The notes below the pieces were generated by a model that worked only from the letters and a program-made list of their open reading frames with translations, was not told the origin of the DNA and ran no database searches. DNA of 64,000 bases from Hyphomicrobium facile (lineage in GTDB: Bacteria; Pseudomonadota; Alphaproteobacteria; Rhizobiales; Hyphomicrobiaceae): positions 1,116,001 to 1,180,000 of the forward strand of contig NZ_FPCH01000002.1 of the NCBI RefSeq assembly GCF_900116175.1, read 5' to 3'. The position numbers and the translations under genes are program-made. Shown here piece by piece: positions 51,067 through 59,817 of this stretch (positions are counted from its first letter, which is position 1; the number at the start of each line of letters is the position of its first letter).

Positions 51067-53100
51067 ATGGGCCTGCCCACGACACAACAATGGCTGTTCT
51101 CCATCAAGACGTTTGCGGCCGCCGTTCTGGCGCTGCTGATTAGTCTTTGGATTGCGCTCCCGAACCCGTACTGGGCTGTTGCGACGGTCTATATCGCGTC
51201 CAATCCGTTATCGGGCGCGACGCGATCGAAGGCCATTTTTCGCGTTCTCGGAACAGTGATTGGCGCGGCTGCGGCCGTCGTCATGGTTCCCAACCTCGCA
51301 AATGCACCGGTCTTGCTCGTGCTCGGCATGGCAATCTGGATAACGGTTTGTCTTTATATTTCGCTGCTCGATCGTACACCGAGAAGCTACGTGTTCATGC
51401 TCGCCGGCTATACCGCCGCGCTGATCGGGTTTCCGACAGTCGATGCTCCAGACACTATTTTTGACGTGGCGCTATCGCGTGCAGAGGAAATCATTCTCGG
51501 CATCGTCTGCGCGGCCGTGGTCTCGAGCGTCGTGTTTCCCCGGCCTGTCGTTACGGCCGTCGCTCAAAGACTGAAGTCATGGCTGATGAGCGCTGATGCC
51601 AGTACGCGCGACGCCCTCGAAGCGAAGTCCGGACCCGAAGCCGATGCGCATCGCCTGCGTCTCGCAGCCGATACGGGGGAAATCGAAAATCTCGCGAGCC
51701 ATCTCAACTACGATGCGGGCGGACATCCGGAACTGCCGCGTCTCATCCAAGAAATTCGGCCGCGAATGCTGATGCTACTTCCAATTTTATCGTCCATTTC
51801 CGACGGGCTGCGCGAGCTTGCTTCGCTCGGCGGGGCGTCACGTGCGGTACATGCTCTTCTCGAGCGCACGGAGCATTGGCTGACACCGGAGCATTCGGCC
51901 AAGCCGCAGGATGTCGACGTTCTGCGCAAAGATATCGATGCGCGCATTGAGGGCCAGCCGGCTTCACGGACGTGGCGAGATCTTATCGAGCTCACGCTTC
52001 TGATGAGGCTGCGCGATCTCGTTGCGATCCGCGGCGATTGTCAGCACGTGGTGACAGCTATGGAAGGAAACACCGAGCCTCGTCCGGACGATTTCGCTTA
52101 CCGGATTGCAGATCTTGCCAATCCGGTGCGCCATCGCGACCGCGGCCTAGCGCTCGCTTCCGCCATCGTCAGCTTCGCGACAATCATCGTGTGCTGCACC
52201 TTCTGGATTTTGCTTGCATGGCCGGAAGGCGGAGTGGCAGCCATGATGGCTGCAGTCGCCGGAGCGCTGTTTGCGGCTCAGGATAATCCGGTGCCGTCCA
52301 TTGTGGCCTTCGCCAAGTGGGCCGTGATCGCCGCGATCTCAGCCGGTGTTTACGTGTTCGGCATTCTTCCGCACGTGCACAACTTTGAAACTCTTGTTCT
52401 GGCGCTGGCTCCGGCGCTTTTGATGACGGGCTTGTTCATATCAAAGCCCGAAACGTTGCTGATCGGTCTTTCGCTGGGCATCAACTTCATGGCGACGCTC
52501 GGTCTCCAAGTTACCTTTAACGTCGATGCCGCCGCATTCATTAATTTGAGCATCGCGACGACTTTCGGTGTCGGTCTTGCGGCTGTCATGACTTCACTGT
52601 TGCGCCCAGTCGGCGCCGAATGGAGCATCCGACGCCTCGCGAAGGCGAACAGGGCGACGCTCTCGGAGATCGCAAATTCGAATGACTCTTCCCATGATGG
52701 GCGTTTGACGGGACTGATGCTCGACCGGCTCGTACTGCTGGCGCCGCGCGCGAAGGCCGCCGGTCACATGCTCCCCGATGCGATCGGTCAATTGCGGCAA
52801 GGCTTCAATATCGTCGACCTTCGGCGCGCGCGTGCGGATGTCACAACGTATTCACGACGAAGAGTCGATGCCGTTCTCATCAGGTTGAAGCGGCACTATC
52901 GCGCCGGCCAAGACGCTCACCGGTCGGATCTTCTTCTGACCGCGATCAACAGCGCCATCGATGCCGTGCGCGACGAACAGGGCGTTTCGGCGCGCAAGGC
53001 TCTCCTTGGACTTGTCGGGTTGAGGCGCAGTCTCTTCCCCGGCGCGTCGCCGCCGCCAGATTTGCCGCATACACCGGAACTTTTGGAGGCTGCCGAATGA
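51067..53100 (+). CDS. FUSC-family aromatic-acid efflux transporter (AaeB-like)
   Basis: A 677-aa inner-membrane protein. It has two sets of about six hydrophobic helices separated by a long cytoplasmic region (about residues 170-360), the FUSC/AaeB layout: the first set begins FAAAVLALLISLWIALPNPY WAVATVY, and the second contains SAIVSFATIIVCCTFWILLA and VAAMMAAVAGALFAAQDNPV. AaeB-type transporters export p-hydroxybenzoate and related compounds with an AaeA-type adaptor. The next two genes (DUF1656 protein, HlyD-type adaptor) complete this standard trio. Expression is presumably controlled by the divergent TetR gene through the palindrome in the promoter. Confidence 0.92.
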   Translation: MGLPTTQQWLFSIKTFAAAVLALLISLWIALPNPYWAVATVYIASNPLSGATRSKAIFRVLGTVIGAAAAVVMVPNLANAPVLLVLGMAIWITVCLYISLLDRTPRSYVFMLAGYTAALIGFPTVDAPDTIFDVALSRAEEIILGIVCAAVVSSVVFPRPVVTAVAQRLKSWLMSADASTRDALEAKSGPEADAHRLRLAADTGEIENLASHLNYDAGGHPELPRLIQEIRPRMLMLLPILSSISDGLRELASLGGASRAVHALLERTEHWLTPEHSAKPQDVDVLRKDIDARIEGQPASRTWRDLIELTLLMRLRDLVAIRGDCQHVVTAMEGNTEPRPDDFAYRIADLANPVRHRDRGLALASAIVSFATIIVCCTFWILLAWPEGGVAAMMAAVAGALFAAQDNPVPSIVAFAKWAVIAAISAGVYVFGILPHVHNFETLVLALAPALLMTGLFISKPETLLIGLSLGINFMATLGLQVTFNVDAAAFINLSIATTFGVGLAAVMTSLLRPVGAEWSIRRLAKANRATLSEIANSNDSSHDGRLTGLMLDRLVLLAPRAKAAGHMLPDAIGQLRQGFNIVDLRRARADVTTYSRRRVDAVLIRLKRHYRAGQDAHRSDLLLTAINSAIDAVRDEQGVSARKALLGLVGLRRSLFPGASPPPDLPHTPELLEAAE

Positions 53101-53303
53101 ACGCAGAAATCAGCATCTTCGGTGTCCTCGTGCCATCCGTTCTCGTTTGCGCCATCGTTGCCTATTTGGGCATGTCCGTCGTTGCACGCTGCCTGCGCTA
53201 CGCCGGCGTCTACCGCTTCGTCTGGCATAAATCGCTTTTCAATCTCTCCGTTTTTGTTTGCCTGCTCGGCCTGAGCGTCCTGCTTCTTACGAAGGTTTAC
53301 TAA
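53097..53303 (+). CDS. DUF1656 small membrane protein of the efflux trio
   Basis: A 68-aa protein with two hydrophobic segments (FGVLVPSVLVCAIVAYLG and LFNLSVFVCLLGLSVLLL) joined by a basic loop. This matches the DUF1656/AaeX-like family that regularly sits between FUSC transporter and HlyD adaptor genes. The ATG overlaps the stop of the transporter gene (ATGA), and its TAA overlaps the next ATG, so all three are translationally coupled. Its role is unknown; it is assumed to be an accessory membrane subunit. Confidence 0.88.
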   Translation: MNAEISIFGVLVPSVLVCAIVAYLGMSVVARCLRYAGVYRFVWHKSLFNLSVFVCLLGLSVLLLTKVY

Positions 53304-54169
53304 TGACTTCTCTATTGGCCAAACTCGGCCGCTTGATCGCAACACTCATGGTTGTTGGGTTCGCCATATTCATTGGATGGCGGCTGTGGGTCCATTATGA
53401 ACTCGAGCCCTGGACGCGCGATGGACGCGTCCGTGCCGATATCATTGAGATCGCCCCTGACGTCTCCGGCCTCGTCACCGAGGTTCTCGTGCGTGACAAC
53501 CAAGTCGTGAAAAAGGGAGACATTCTCTTCCGCATTGACCGCGATCGGTTCGAGCTGGCGCTGCGACAGTCCCAAGCCAATGTCGAGGGGCAGAAGGCGA
53601 CGCTCGACGCTGCCCAAAAGGACCTCGTGCGTTATCACAACATGACAAACATCGCGGTCACCCAGCAAAAGATCGAGCAGGTGACCGCAATCGAGGCCAA
53701 AGCCGAAGCTGACTTACATCGCGCTGAGGCTGACAGAGACATGGCGATGCTCAATCTCGAGCGATCCGAGGTACGCGCGTCGGTCAACGGTCCGATTACG
53801 AACTTCGATTTGAAGCCCGGCAACTACGTTACCGCCGGCAAGGGCGTCGCTGCGCTCATCGATCAGGATTCTCTGCACGTCGACGGCTATTTCGAAGAGA
53901 CGAAATTGCCGCTCATCCACGTGGGGAACCGAGCGACGGTGCATATGATGGGTGAAGATCGGGACATCATCGGCCACGTCGAAAGCATCGCCGGCGGTAT
54001 CGAAGATCGCGACAGAACCGATGGCACGAACCTGCTCGCCAACGTCAATCCAACATTCAGCTGGGTGCGCCTCGCGCAGCGTATTCCTGTGCGGATCGCA
54101 CTGGACCATGTCCCGGAAGGGCTGCGGCTCGTGGCGGGCCGCACGTCGACAGTGGTTATCAATCCCTAA
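53303..54169 (+). CDS. HlyD/AaeA-type membrane fusion protein
   Basis: A 288-aa periplasmic adaptor, starting at the ATG at 53303 that overlaps the DUF1656 stop as TAATG. One N-terminal helix (about residues 10-28, IATLMVVGFAIFIGW) anchors it. Then come the lipoyl-like half-motif with DGRVRADIIEIAPDVSGLVT, a short alpha-hairpin (about 90-150; QSQANVEGQKATLDAAQKDL), and the beta-barrel domain with RASVNGPITNFDLKPGNYVT. It bridges the FUSC transporter to an outer-membrane channel that is not encoded here. Length is typical of AaeA-like proteins. Confidence 0.92.
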   Translation: MTSLLAKLGRLIATLMVVGFAIFIGWRLWVHYELEPWTRDGRVRADIIEIAPDVSGLVTEVLVRDNQVVKKGDILFRIDRDRFELALRQSQANVEGQKATLDAAQKDLVRYHNMTNIAVTQQKIEQVTAIEAKAEADLHRAEADRDMAMLNLERSEVRASVNGPITNFDLKPGNYVTAGKGVAALIDQDSLHVDGYFEETKLPLIHVGNRATVHMMGEDRDIIGHVESIAGGIEDRDRTDGTNLLANVNPTFSWVRLAQRIPVRIALDHVPEGLRLVAGRTSTVVINP

Positions 54170-54343
54170 CCAATCCGCTGAAGAGTTTGGCGCGACGACG
54201 CATTATCGTTGCGCAACTTTCGTCAGAGCAACTTTCCTCAGGACTGGCCGTCGTCATTCCGCCGCCTCGCCGTCCAATATATCGTGAAAAGCCGAAGGGC
54301 TGATAACGATGTAGACTGACCGTGTGTCGAAAGGGATGTTGAT

Positions 54344-55234
54344 ATGGCCGCTCACCCGCAAATCGCCTCGGATTTCATCGGACTCATTCGGCGCGCGTAC
54401 CTTTCGAGGCGGCGCTTTATGACGGCGTCTGCGGCTGCCGCCGCGGGCTATACGCTTACGGCCGGCCCCGTGCGCGCGAACCCCATCGCGACCAGCTCTG
54501 CCGGGCTCGATACCGGAATTGCAAAAATCGACACGGCGGACGGCGTTATGCCGGCCTATTATGCGAAACCCGCGGGCGCGCATAATCCGCCCATTATTCT
54601 GGTCGCGATGGAGGTCTTCGGTCTTCACGAGTACATCAAGGACGTAACGCGACGGCTCGCCAAGCTCGGCGCATTTGCCGTCGCTCCGGACTATTACTTC
54701 AGGCTCGGAGACTTGACGAAGATCAGCGACACCAAAGATCTGATGCCGCTCGTCAATTCGAAGCCCGACGCACAGCTTATCGCCGACTTGGATGCAACCG
54801 TCCGCTGGGCCAAATCCCAAGGCGGGGACGCAGAGAAGCTCGGCATTTTAGGCTTTTGCCGTGGCGGCCGCACCGTGTGGGTCTATTCCGCCGCCAATCC
54901 GGACGTGAAGGCCGGGGTCGCGTTCTACGGTTCCCTCGTCGACCCTGCCGCGCAAAAAGGGCTGTGGCCCAAGAGTCCGATCGAGCTTGCTTCCGAGATG
55001 AAGGCGCCGGTCTTGGGCCTCTACGGGGGCGACGACCAGGGAATCCCCCCGGAGCAAGTGGATATGATGAAGGCAGCCTTAGCGGCCGCGGGCAAAACTG
55101 CCGAATTCAAAATCTATCCCGGCGCACCTCATGGTTTCCACGCTGATTACCGTCCCAGTTACCATGAGGCGGCCGCCAAGGATGCCTGGATACAGGCTGA
55201 AAATTGGTTCAAGCGATGGAAGGTTCTGCCCTGA
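54344..55234 (+). CDS. Dienelactone hydrolase family protein, Tat-exported
   Basis: A 296-aa alpha/beta hydrolase. The N-terminus carries a twin-arginine signal (LSRRRFMTASAAAAAG, about residues 21-36, followed by AGPVRANP), so it should be exported folded. The catalytic triad of the DLH family is present: nucleophile Cys in GILGFCRGGRTV, Asp in LYGGDDQGIP and His in PGAPHGFHADYR. Classical DLH opens dienelactones in aromatic breakdown, though exported relatives have varied roles. It follows the aromatic-acid-type efflux operon by 174 nt on the same strand and may relate to the same chemistry, but this is speculation. Confidence 0.88.
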   Translation: MAAHPQIASDFIGLIRRAYLSRRRFMTASAAAAAGYTLTAGPVRANPIATSSAGLDTGIAKIDTADGVMPAYYAKPAGAHNPPIILVAMEVFGLHEYIKDVTRRLAKLGAFAVAPDYYFRLGDLTKISDTKDLMPLVNSKPDAQLIADLDATVRWAKSQGGDAEKLGILGFCRGGRTVWVYSAANPDVKAGVAFYGSLVDPAAQKGLWPKSPIELASEMKAPVLGLYGGDDQGIPPEQVDMMKAALAAAGKTAEFKIYPGAPHGFHADYRPSYHEAAAKDAWIQAENWFKRWKVLP

Positions 55235-55265
55235 ACCGTTTCATCTGAAATGGTGGTGCACTGCC

Positions 55266-55290
55266 GGAACTTCGAAGTCAGGTCCCGGTT
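55266..55290 (+). promoter_or_regulatory. EcfG-like promoter candidate (one mismatch)
   Basis: GGAAC-N16-GGTT, one base from consensus, ending 35 nt before the start of the small gene at 55326. Confidence 0.4.
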
Positions 55291-55325
55291 TTTCGAGATA
55301 GAGGCACTAACTGATGAGGTCAGAC

Positions 55326-55718
55326 ATGTGCGACTATTCTCTAGAGATGTTTCAGAGCAGGCCGGCGCGACGGGGCGAAGAGTACATCAGCAATAAGTTC
55401 CCGAGTGGTACCGTGGGTTTTGTGGCCCGCGGTGATCAGTCGGTCGCTATTTGCATGGCGTGCGACATGGAACTCCAACTTTCCGGCATTTCTTCGTTCA
55501 TTCAAGAGCATGCAGACGTATCGGACCGGGAACTGACGACGTTCACGCAGGTGGACGGTCCATTCCACCGGGACGCCGTCCGCTTCAGTAATGGCCGAGT
55601 GATAACGCTTCAGGCCCTCGGACCAGGCGTCGTGGCGCGTGTCTGCGATACGCAGATCGAGCGTCCGCTGACATTGCCCACGAGCGAAAAAGCCGAGAAG
55701 GAGGAAGCCCTCGTCTAG
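55326..55718 (+). CDS. Conserved hypothetical protein beginning MCDYSLE (130 aa)
   Basis: A 130-aa protein; the ATG at 55326 is chosen because TGAGGTC sits at good distance, whereas an ATG four codons earlier lacks one. It opens MCDYSLEMFQSRPARRGEEY and has a FPSGTVGFVARGDQSVAICM section with a CMAC pair. I recall short alphaproteobacterial proteins starting MCDYSL with unknown function, so it belongs to a real family. No signal or membrane segment. An EcfG-like promoter precedes it and a hairpin follows, suggesting a monocistronic, possibly stress-induced gene. The tail EKAEKEEAL is highly charged. Confidence 0.75.
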   Translation: MCDYSLEMFQSRPARRGEEYISNKFPSGTVGFVARGDQSVAICMACDMELQLSGISSFIQEHADVSDRELTTFTQVDGPFHRDAVRFSNGRVITLQALGPGVVARVCDTQIERPLTLPTSEKAEKEEALV

Positions 55719-55750
55719 AAATAGGCCCAGGCTTCAACAAAAATTACCGG

Positions 55751-55775
55751 GAGCACCCGAGCCATTCGGGTGCTC
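55751..55775 (+). terminator. Hairpin, probable transcription terminator
   Basis: A perfect 10-bp stem GAGCACCCGA / TCGGGTGCTC with a 5-base loop, 33 nt after the end of the small gene at 55718. The following T-rich tract is imperfect; the site also faces the convergent TonB gene. Confidence 0.7.
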
Positions 55776-55871
55776 TCGTCGTTTCTGGTTTAGGTTCGGT
55801 GTACGGAGATGACCGTATTTGCTTAACGCGGCCGGCCCCGTTTCAGGGCCTTTTGGCCAGCAGTCCCGACG

Positions 55872-56963
55872 TCAGCGGAAAAAGAACGGAATGACGTACG
55901 CGAGTTGCGATGGCGAGAGGCCGGAAGGCGGTTCGCCGAATGGGGCTGCGCGGCGCACGGCAGCCAGCGCAACTTCATCGAGCTTGGCGCTGCCCGACGA
56001 TTCCGAAAGTCTCACATATCTCAATTCACCGGACGCATCGATGCCGAACGACACGCGGACCGTCCCACGCAAACCGTTCCCCGAGGGTTTGTTGCGCTCT
56101 ACTTGCGCGCGGACGCCAGCGGCGTAACTTAGAGCATTACCAGCGCTGGCGGAAACGCGCCCGTCGACTGCGGCATGAGCCGTGCTCGACCGTGACGCCG
56201 AGCTGCCCGCGACCTGCTGATGCGATTGAGCCTGCTCGATCTTGCGCTCTTTCTCGACCTTCTCTTCCTGCTTGGCCTTTGCGGCGGCGTCCTCTTTGGT
56301 CTCGATCTCTTCGGGTGCTTCTTCGACCGGGTTTGCAGAGACCTCTTCGGCCTTGATGGCGCTGGCCGCGTCCGGCTCGCCGCCGCCGCGCAGAACCGGC
56401 AACGGCTCTTCTGTCGGCGCGAGTGCCGACGGCGTCACGTCGGCGACCTTGATCGGCTTCGGCGGGGGCTGATCGGTGAGAGGCGTTTCCTTAACTTCTG
56501 TCAGTTCCTGAGGCGCGGATTCCGCCGCTTGCACGCTTCCGGCCTGAGAGTCCGCAGAAGCTGCAGACGCCATGTCGACCTCATGGGAAGAGATCGACTC
56601 GAGAACGATCGATTGGGTCGTGGAGAGACTGAACGTATCGGACTTGCTCGATAGCGTACCGAACTGTTGGCCTGCGTCGCCTGACATGACCGACGCGATC
56701 GCCGCCGCGTGAACGGCTGCGGAAACGATGATCGTGGCCATCAGGATCTTGCGCGGCTCGCGTTGCGCGGGCTTCGGCTCAACCGGCGCCTTTGCCAATG
56801 CTACCGGTGCACGATCCTGTGCCCTTCGGTCGTTGCCTGCGGCCTTGTCGAAAGCAAACGGAACGACGTTGCCTTGTATGGGCCAAGGCTCGAACGCGCG
56901 GGATTGGAAGTCCGACGAGCGCGTTTCGCGCGGCCGACGATCATGCCGTTCAAGGAACGTCAA
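55872..56963 (-). CDS. tonB: TonB family energy-transducing protein
   Basis: A 363-aa protein starting at a TTG (56963) behind CAGGGAG. A cytoplasmic N-terminus of about 70 residues precedes a membrane helix (about 74-95; ILMATIIVSAAVHAAAIASV). A long periplasmic Pro/Glu/Lys-rich spacer (about 140-270) leads to the C-terminal TonB domain with GTVRVSFGIDASGELRYVRL and LDEVALAAVRRAAPFGEP. TonB couples the proton motive force, through ExbB-ExbD (not encoded here), to outer-membrane receptors. It is 95 nt downstream of a haem-type receptor gene on the same strand and is probably its dedicated TonB. The unusually long cytoplasmic extension is notable. Confidence 0.92.
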   Translation of the reverse strand: MTFLERHDRRPRETRSSDFQSRAFEPWPIQGNVVPFAFDKAAGNDRRAQDRAPVALAKAPVEPKPAQREPRKILMATIIVSAAVHAAAIASVMSGDAGQQFGTLSSKSDTFSLSTTQSIVLESISSHEVDMASAASADSQAGSVQAAESAPQELTEVKETPLTDQPPPKPIKVADVTPSALAPTEEPLPVLRGGGEPDAASAIKAEEVSANPVEEAPEEIETKEDAAAKAKQEEKVEKERKIEQAQSHQQVAGSSASRSSTAHAAVDGRVSASAGNALSYAAGVRAQVERNKPSGNGLRGTVRVSFGIDASGELRYVRLSESSGSAKLDEVALAAVRRAAPFGEPPSGLSPSQLAYVIPFFFR

Positions 56964-57058
56964 TTTCGCTCGTCTCCCTGTTGAACCTGCTTCGTTCGAA
57001 ACACCGGCAGAGCGGAACCCCGCCGGTGGATAGTTTCTCGATGTCGTTCAACGGCAGA

Positions 57059-59347
57059 TCAGAACTGCGCCTTTGCCGTCAGGAAGTAGGTTCGGCCCAT
57101 TCCTGTGTCATTGCAGCCCGGAAGGTTCGAGCCGTAGCAGTTCGGGCCATCGAAGAATGGGGTGGTCAGCGCCTCCGTGTATTCTTTGTCGAAGACGTTG
57201 TTGATGTTGAACCCAACCTCTAAGTTCTCGGTGACTTTGTAGCTCGAGAAGAAATCTACGAGCGTGTACCCAGGCATGAATTGGGCGGCGTAATATCCGC
57301 CGACATTCTGAGCGCCGACGTCGCTTTCAGAGAAGTGCGAGATGCGACCGCCGAGCGTCAGCCTGCGGTCGAGCAGCCGTACGCCACCCGAAGCGACGAC
57401 CGTGTGCTCGGGAAGGTAGCTATGAGCGCCGAGGCCATCCGTTTGCGCCGGCAGATCGGTATGTGTGTAGGTATAGCTGAGGCCCGCGAAGACATAGCCA
57501 GCATCGTATGTTCCCTGCAGTTCGACACCCTGAACCGTCGAGTTGCCGGGCGTATTGCAGAAATACATTTGGCCGCCAGTCGTGGCGCATGCTGCGATGT
57601 AGTCTTCGACATCCATGTGATAATAATCGGCCTTCAGGCGGAAGGCGTCGGTCGGCGTGAAAATTCCGTCCTGCTTGATGTTGGCGCCAATTTCGATGCC
57701 CCGCTGGCTTTCCGGACCAAGAAACGGATTTGGCACGAAGGAAATTCTTCCGGCGCCCGGATGGTTGCCGCCGATGAATAACTCCGCAGCGGTTGGCGAC
57801 CGCATGGTTTCGGAATAGGTGATGTAAGGCTGCAGCCAATCGGTGACCTGCGCAGCAAGCGTCACCTTCGGGTCGAAGGCGCCTCCGTCTTTGTCCACTT
57901 TATACGGGCCAGGGTCGACGCCGGGCGGCAATGGGACCGCAGGTGCGGTGCCGCTGCCATTGATACCGTACATGTCGTACTTCAATCCGACGATCAGATC
58001 GAAGATGCCCTTCGAAAATGTCGTCTCGGAGAAGACGGCGCTTTTCGATTTGTAGCCCGACGGGTTGACGCCGCCAGCCGCTGCAGGCTGAAAGCGATTG
58101 TAGGCTTCCACGTTGTCGCCGAAGAATTCGTAGCCGTACTCCGACTTCACGCGAATGCCGCCAAGATAGAAGCGCGAGATATTCGAGATGTCCATACCAA
58201 GACCCGTATCTTCAATGACACGGCCCCAGGCTGATCCCTTCGGCGGCGTTCCGACGGTCGGCGTCGAATCCGTTCCGTATTTCATCGCGACGTCGTTGTA
58301 GTAGCCGTTGAGCCTGAAATCGATCAGGTCATTGCCGATCGGATTGTAGGCGTACTTGGCCGTGTAAGTTTGCTGGCGAACATTCTGGTTATACGAGTTG
58401 GAGAAGAAGTCGTTGTCGTAAATCACGCCGCCAAAACGCAACGTCTGGTCTTCGGTGGGCCGCAGGTTGACCTTGAACAGACCTGACGTGAGGTCCTGAG
58501 AGGTTTCCGGAATTTTTACTCCGGCGCCATTTTCGTAATTACCGGGATCACGATGGCTGATTGCAGCAGCGATGCCTATGCCGCGCGTCTGAACCGCGGC
58601 TGCGGCCGTTTCCGAGAAGCCGACGTTGTTGCTTCCCCAGGTCGTCGTTACAAAGCCGCCAACATTCTGGCCCGGCCGAAGGATGTCTTCGACGTCGAGC
58701 GTGCGGAGGTTTGCAACGCCTGCAAGCGCGCCGGTACCGCCAGCTGTCGTCACGGCGCCGCGCGCGACGTCTATGCCCGCGACAAGACCCGGATCGATAT
58801 ATGTGAAGCCCTGTGCTTCGTGGCCGGTGAACCCGAAATTCTGTTGCACGCCGTCAATCAACGTATTCACGCGGCCCGATCCTTCGAAGCCGCGAATGTT
58901 GACAGCAAGACCCGCGTTCTGAGGGTTCATTCGCGTGTAGGTGCCAGGCTGTGAGCGGAGCGCGTTATTGAGATCCGTTCCGCCGTATGTGCTCAGGTCG
59001 CTTGCCGTTACGACGCTGATTCCAGCCGGTGTGTTATAGGGAACGTCTGACGGCGCTACGCCTTCTCCCTGACTGGCGGTCGGCGGCGGAGCAACAGGCT
59101 CCGACTGAGCAGCCTGCGCGGTCTTCGGCTTTGGCTTGCTTTTCGGCGCGCTGGCTTTCTTCGCTTGAGCGCCCTGGACGTCGATGCCGGGCAGCTGCGT
59201 TTCCTGCGCGAATGCCGTGCCGGCTAGCGTCAGCGCTGCGGCCGATGCCGTTAGCGCGAGAGCGGCTTTACTGAATGATCCGCGCGGCCCGGAAGCCCCG
59301 GCACATATTGATCTCGAACTGAATACATCAAACCCACGCACAGCCAT
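57059..59347 (-). CDS. TonB-dependent haem/haemoglobin-type outer-membrane receptor
   Basis: A ~762-aa receptor. The ATG at 59347 is preferred because GGGGGA lies 8 nt upstream. A signal peptide (LALTASAAALTLAGTAFAQE) is followed by a basic/proline-rich linker, then the plug domain (AGISVVTASDLSTYGGTDLN, VNIRGFEGSGRVNTLIDGVQ). The barrel contains YSETMRSPTAAELFIGGNH and NPFLGPESQRGIEIGAN, positions corresponding to the FRAP and NPNL regions of haem/haemoglobin receptors, and ends TYFLTAKAQF with a terminal Phe. The assignment to haem or haemoglobin uptake rests on these segments; no haem ABC importer is in the window. The adjoining tonB gene supports a complete uptake unit. Confidence 0.88.
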   Translation of the reverse strand: MAVRGFDVFSSRSICAGASGPRGSFSKAALALTASAAALTLAGTAFAQETQLPGIDVQGAQAKKASAPKSKPKPKTAQAAQSEPVAPPPTASQGEGVAPSDVPYNTPAGISVVTASDLSTYGGTDLNNALRSQPGTYTRMNPQNAGLAVNIRGFEGSGRVNTLIDGVQQNFGFTGHEAQGFTYIDPGLVAGIDVARGAVTTAGGTGALAGVANLRTLDVEDILRPGQNVGGFVTTTWGSNNVGFSETAAAAVQTRGIGIAAAISHRDPGNYENGAGVKIPETSQDLTSGLFKVNLRPTEDQTLRFGGVIYDNDFFSNSYNQNVRQQTYTAKYAYNPIGNDLIDFRLNGYYNDVAMKYGTDSTPTVGTPPKGSAWGRVIEDTGLGMDISNISRFYLGGIRVKSEYGYEFFGDNVEAYNRFQPAAAGGVNPSGYKSKSAVFSETTFSKGIFDLIVGLKYDMYGINGSGTAPAVPLPPGVDPGPYKVDKDGGAFDPKVTLAAQVTDWLQPYITYSETMRSPTAAELFIGGNHPGAGRISFVPNPFLGPESQRGIEIGANIKQDGIFTPTDAFRLKADYYHMDVEDYIAACATTGGQMYFCNTPGNSTVQGVELQGTYDAGYVFAGLSYTYTHTDLPAQTDGLGAHSYLPEHTVVASGGVRLLDRRLTLGGRISHFSESDVGAQNVGGYYAAQFMPGYTLVDFFSSYKVTENLEVGFNINNVFDKEYTEALTTPFFDGPNCYGSNLPGCNDTGMGRTYFLTAKAQF

Positions 59348-59817
59348 CACCATAGTCCCCCGTGTTTCCAAATTGTTACGGGCTGGCTGGCTCAGCGCTG
59401 TTTGCGCTCAGTGGCGGGCTTGCCTCCTCCCTTGCGGAGCCTCCCCCGGAGACGCACGCAATGAAGACCCGCCGTGAGGCCGGGATAAGCCACATTATTA
59501 AAGTGTACGCCGTTAGTCAACAAACGACAAAAAGGCGGTTTTCTATAGGAAATTTCCGCATTCGGCGTACGGCGAAGCCAGTCTTGGTGGCGCTCATGCA
59601 GATTCGGAAGCCGGAGGGGCGACGAAGATTGGCTAGTCCTCATGGCCTTCGGTCAGGAGAGATAGAAGCCGCGGGCGCCGGTGCTTCGACTCGTTGCAGG
59701 GCTCTGAACGTCTCTCTTTTGGCCACTTGTAAGAAGTAATTAAATCAAATCCTCAGCATAACTTTATCCATTGCATTTACCGTATCGGTCGCAACATCCA
59801 AATGGATCGCGTGGCCC
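59348..59817. other. Divergent control region between the haem-type receptor and the polysaccharide synthase operon
   Basis: 470 bases without a gene. It must hold leftward promoter(s) for the receptor and rightward promoter(s) for the membrane-fusion protein. AT-rich patches occur near 59496-59560 and 59728-59765. No confident Fur, Irr or RirA site could be called by eye. Confidence 0.5.
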
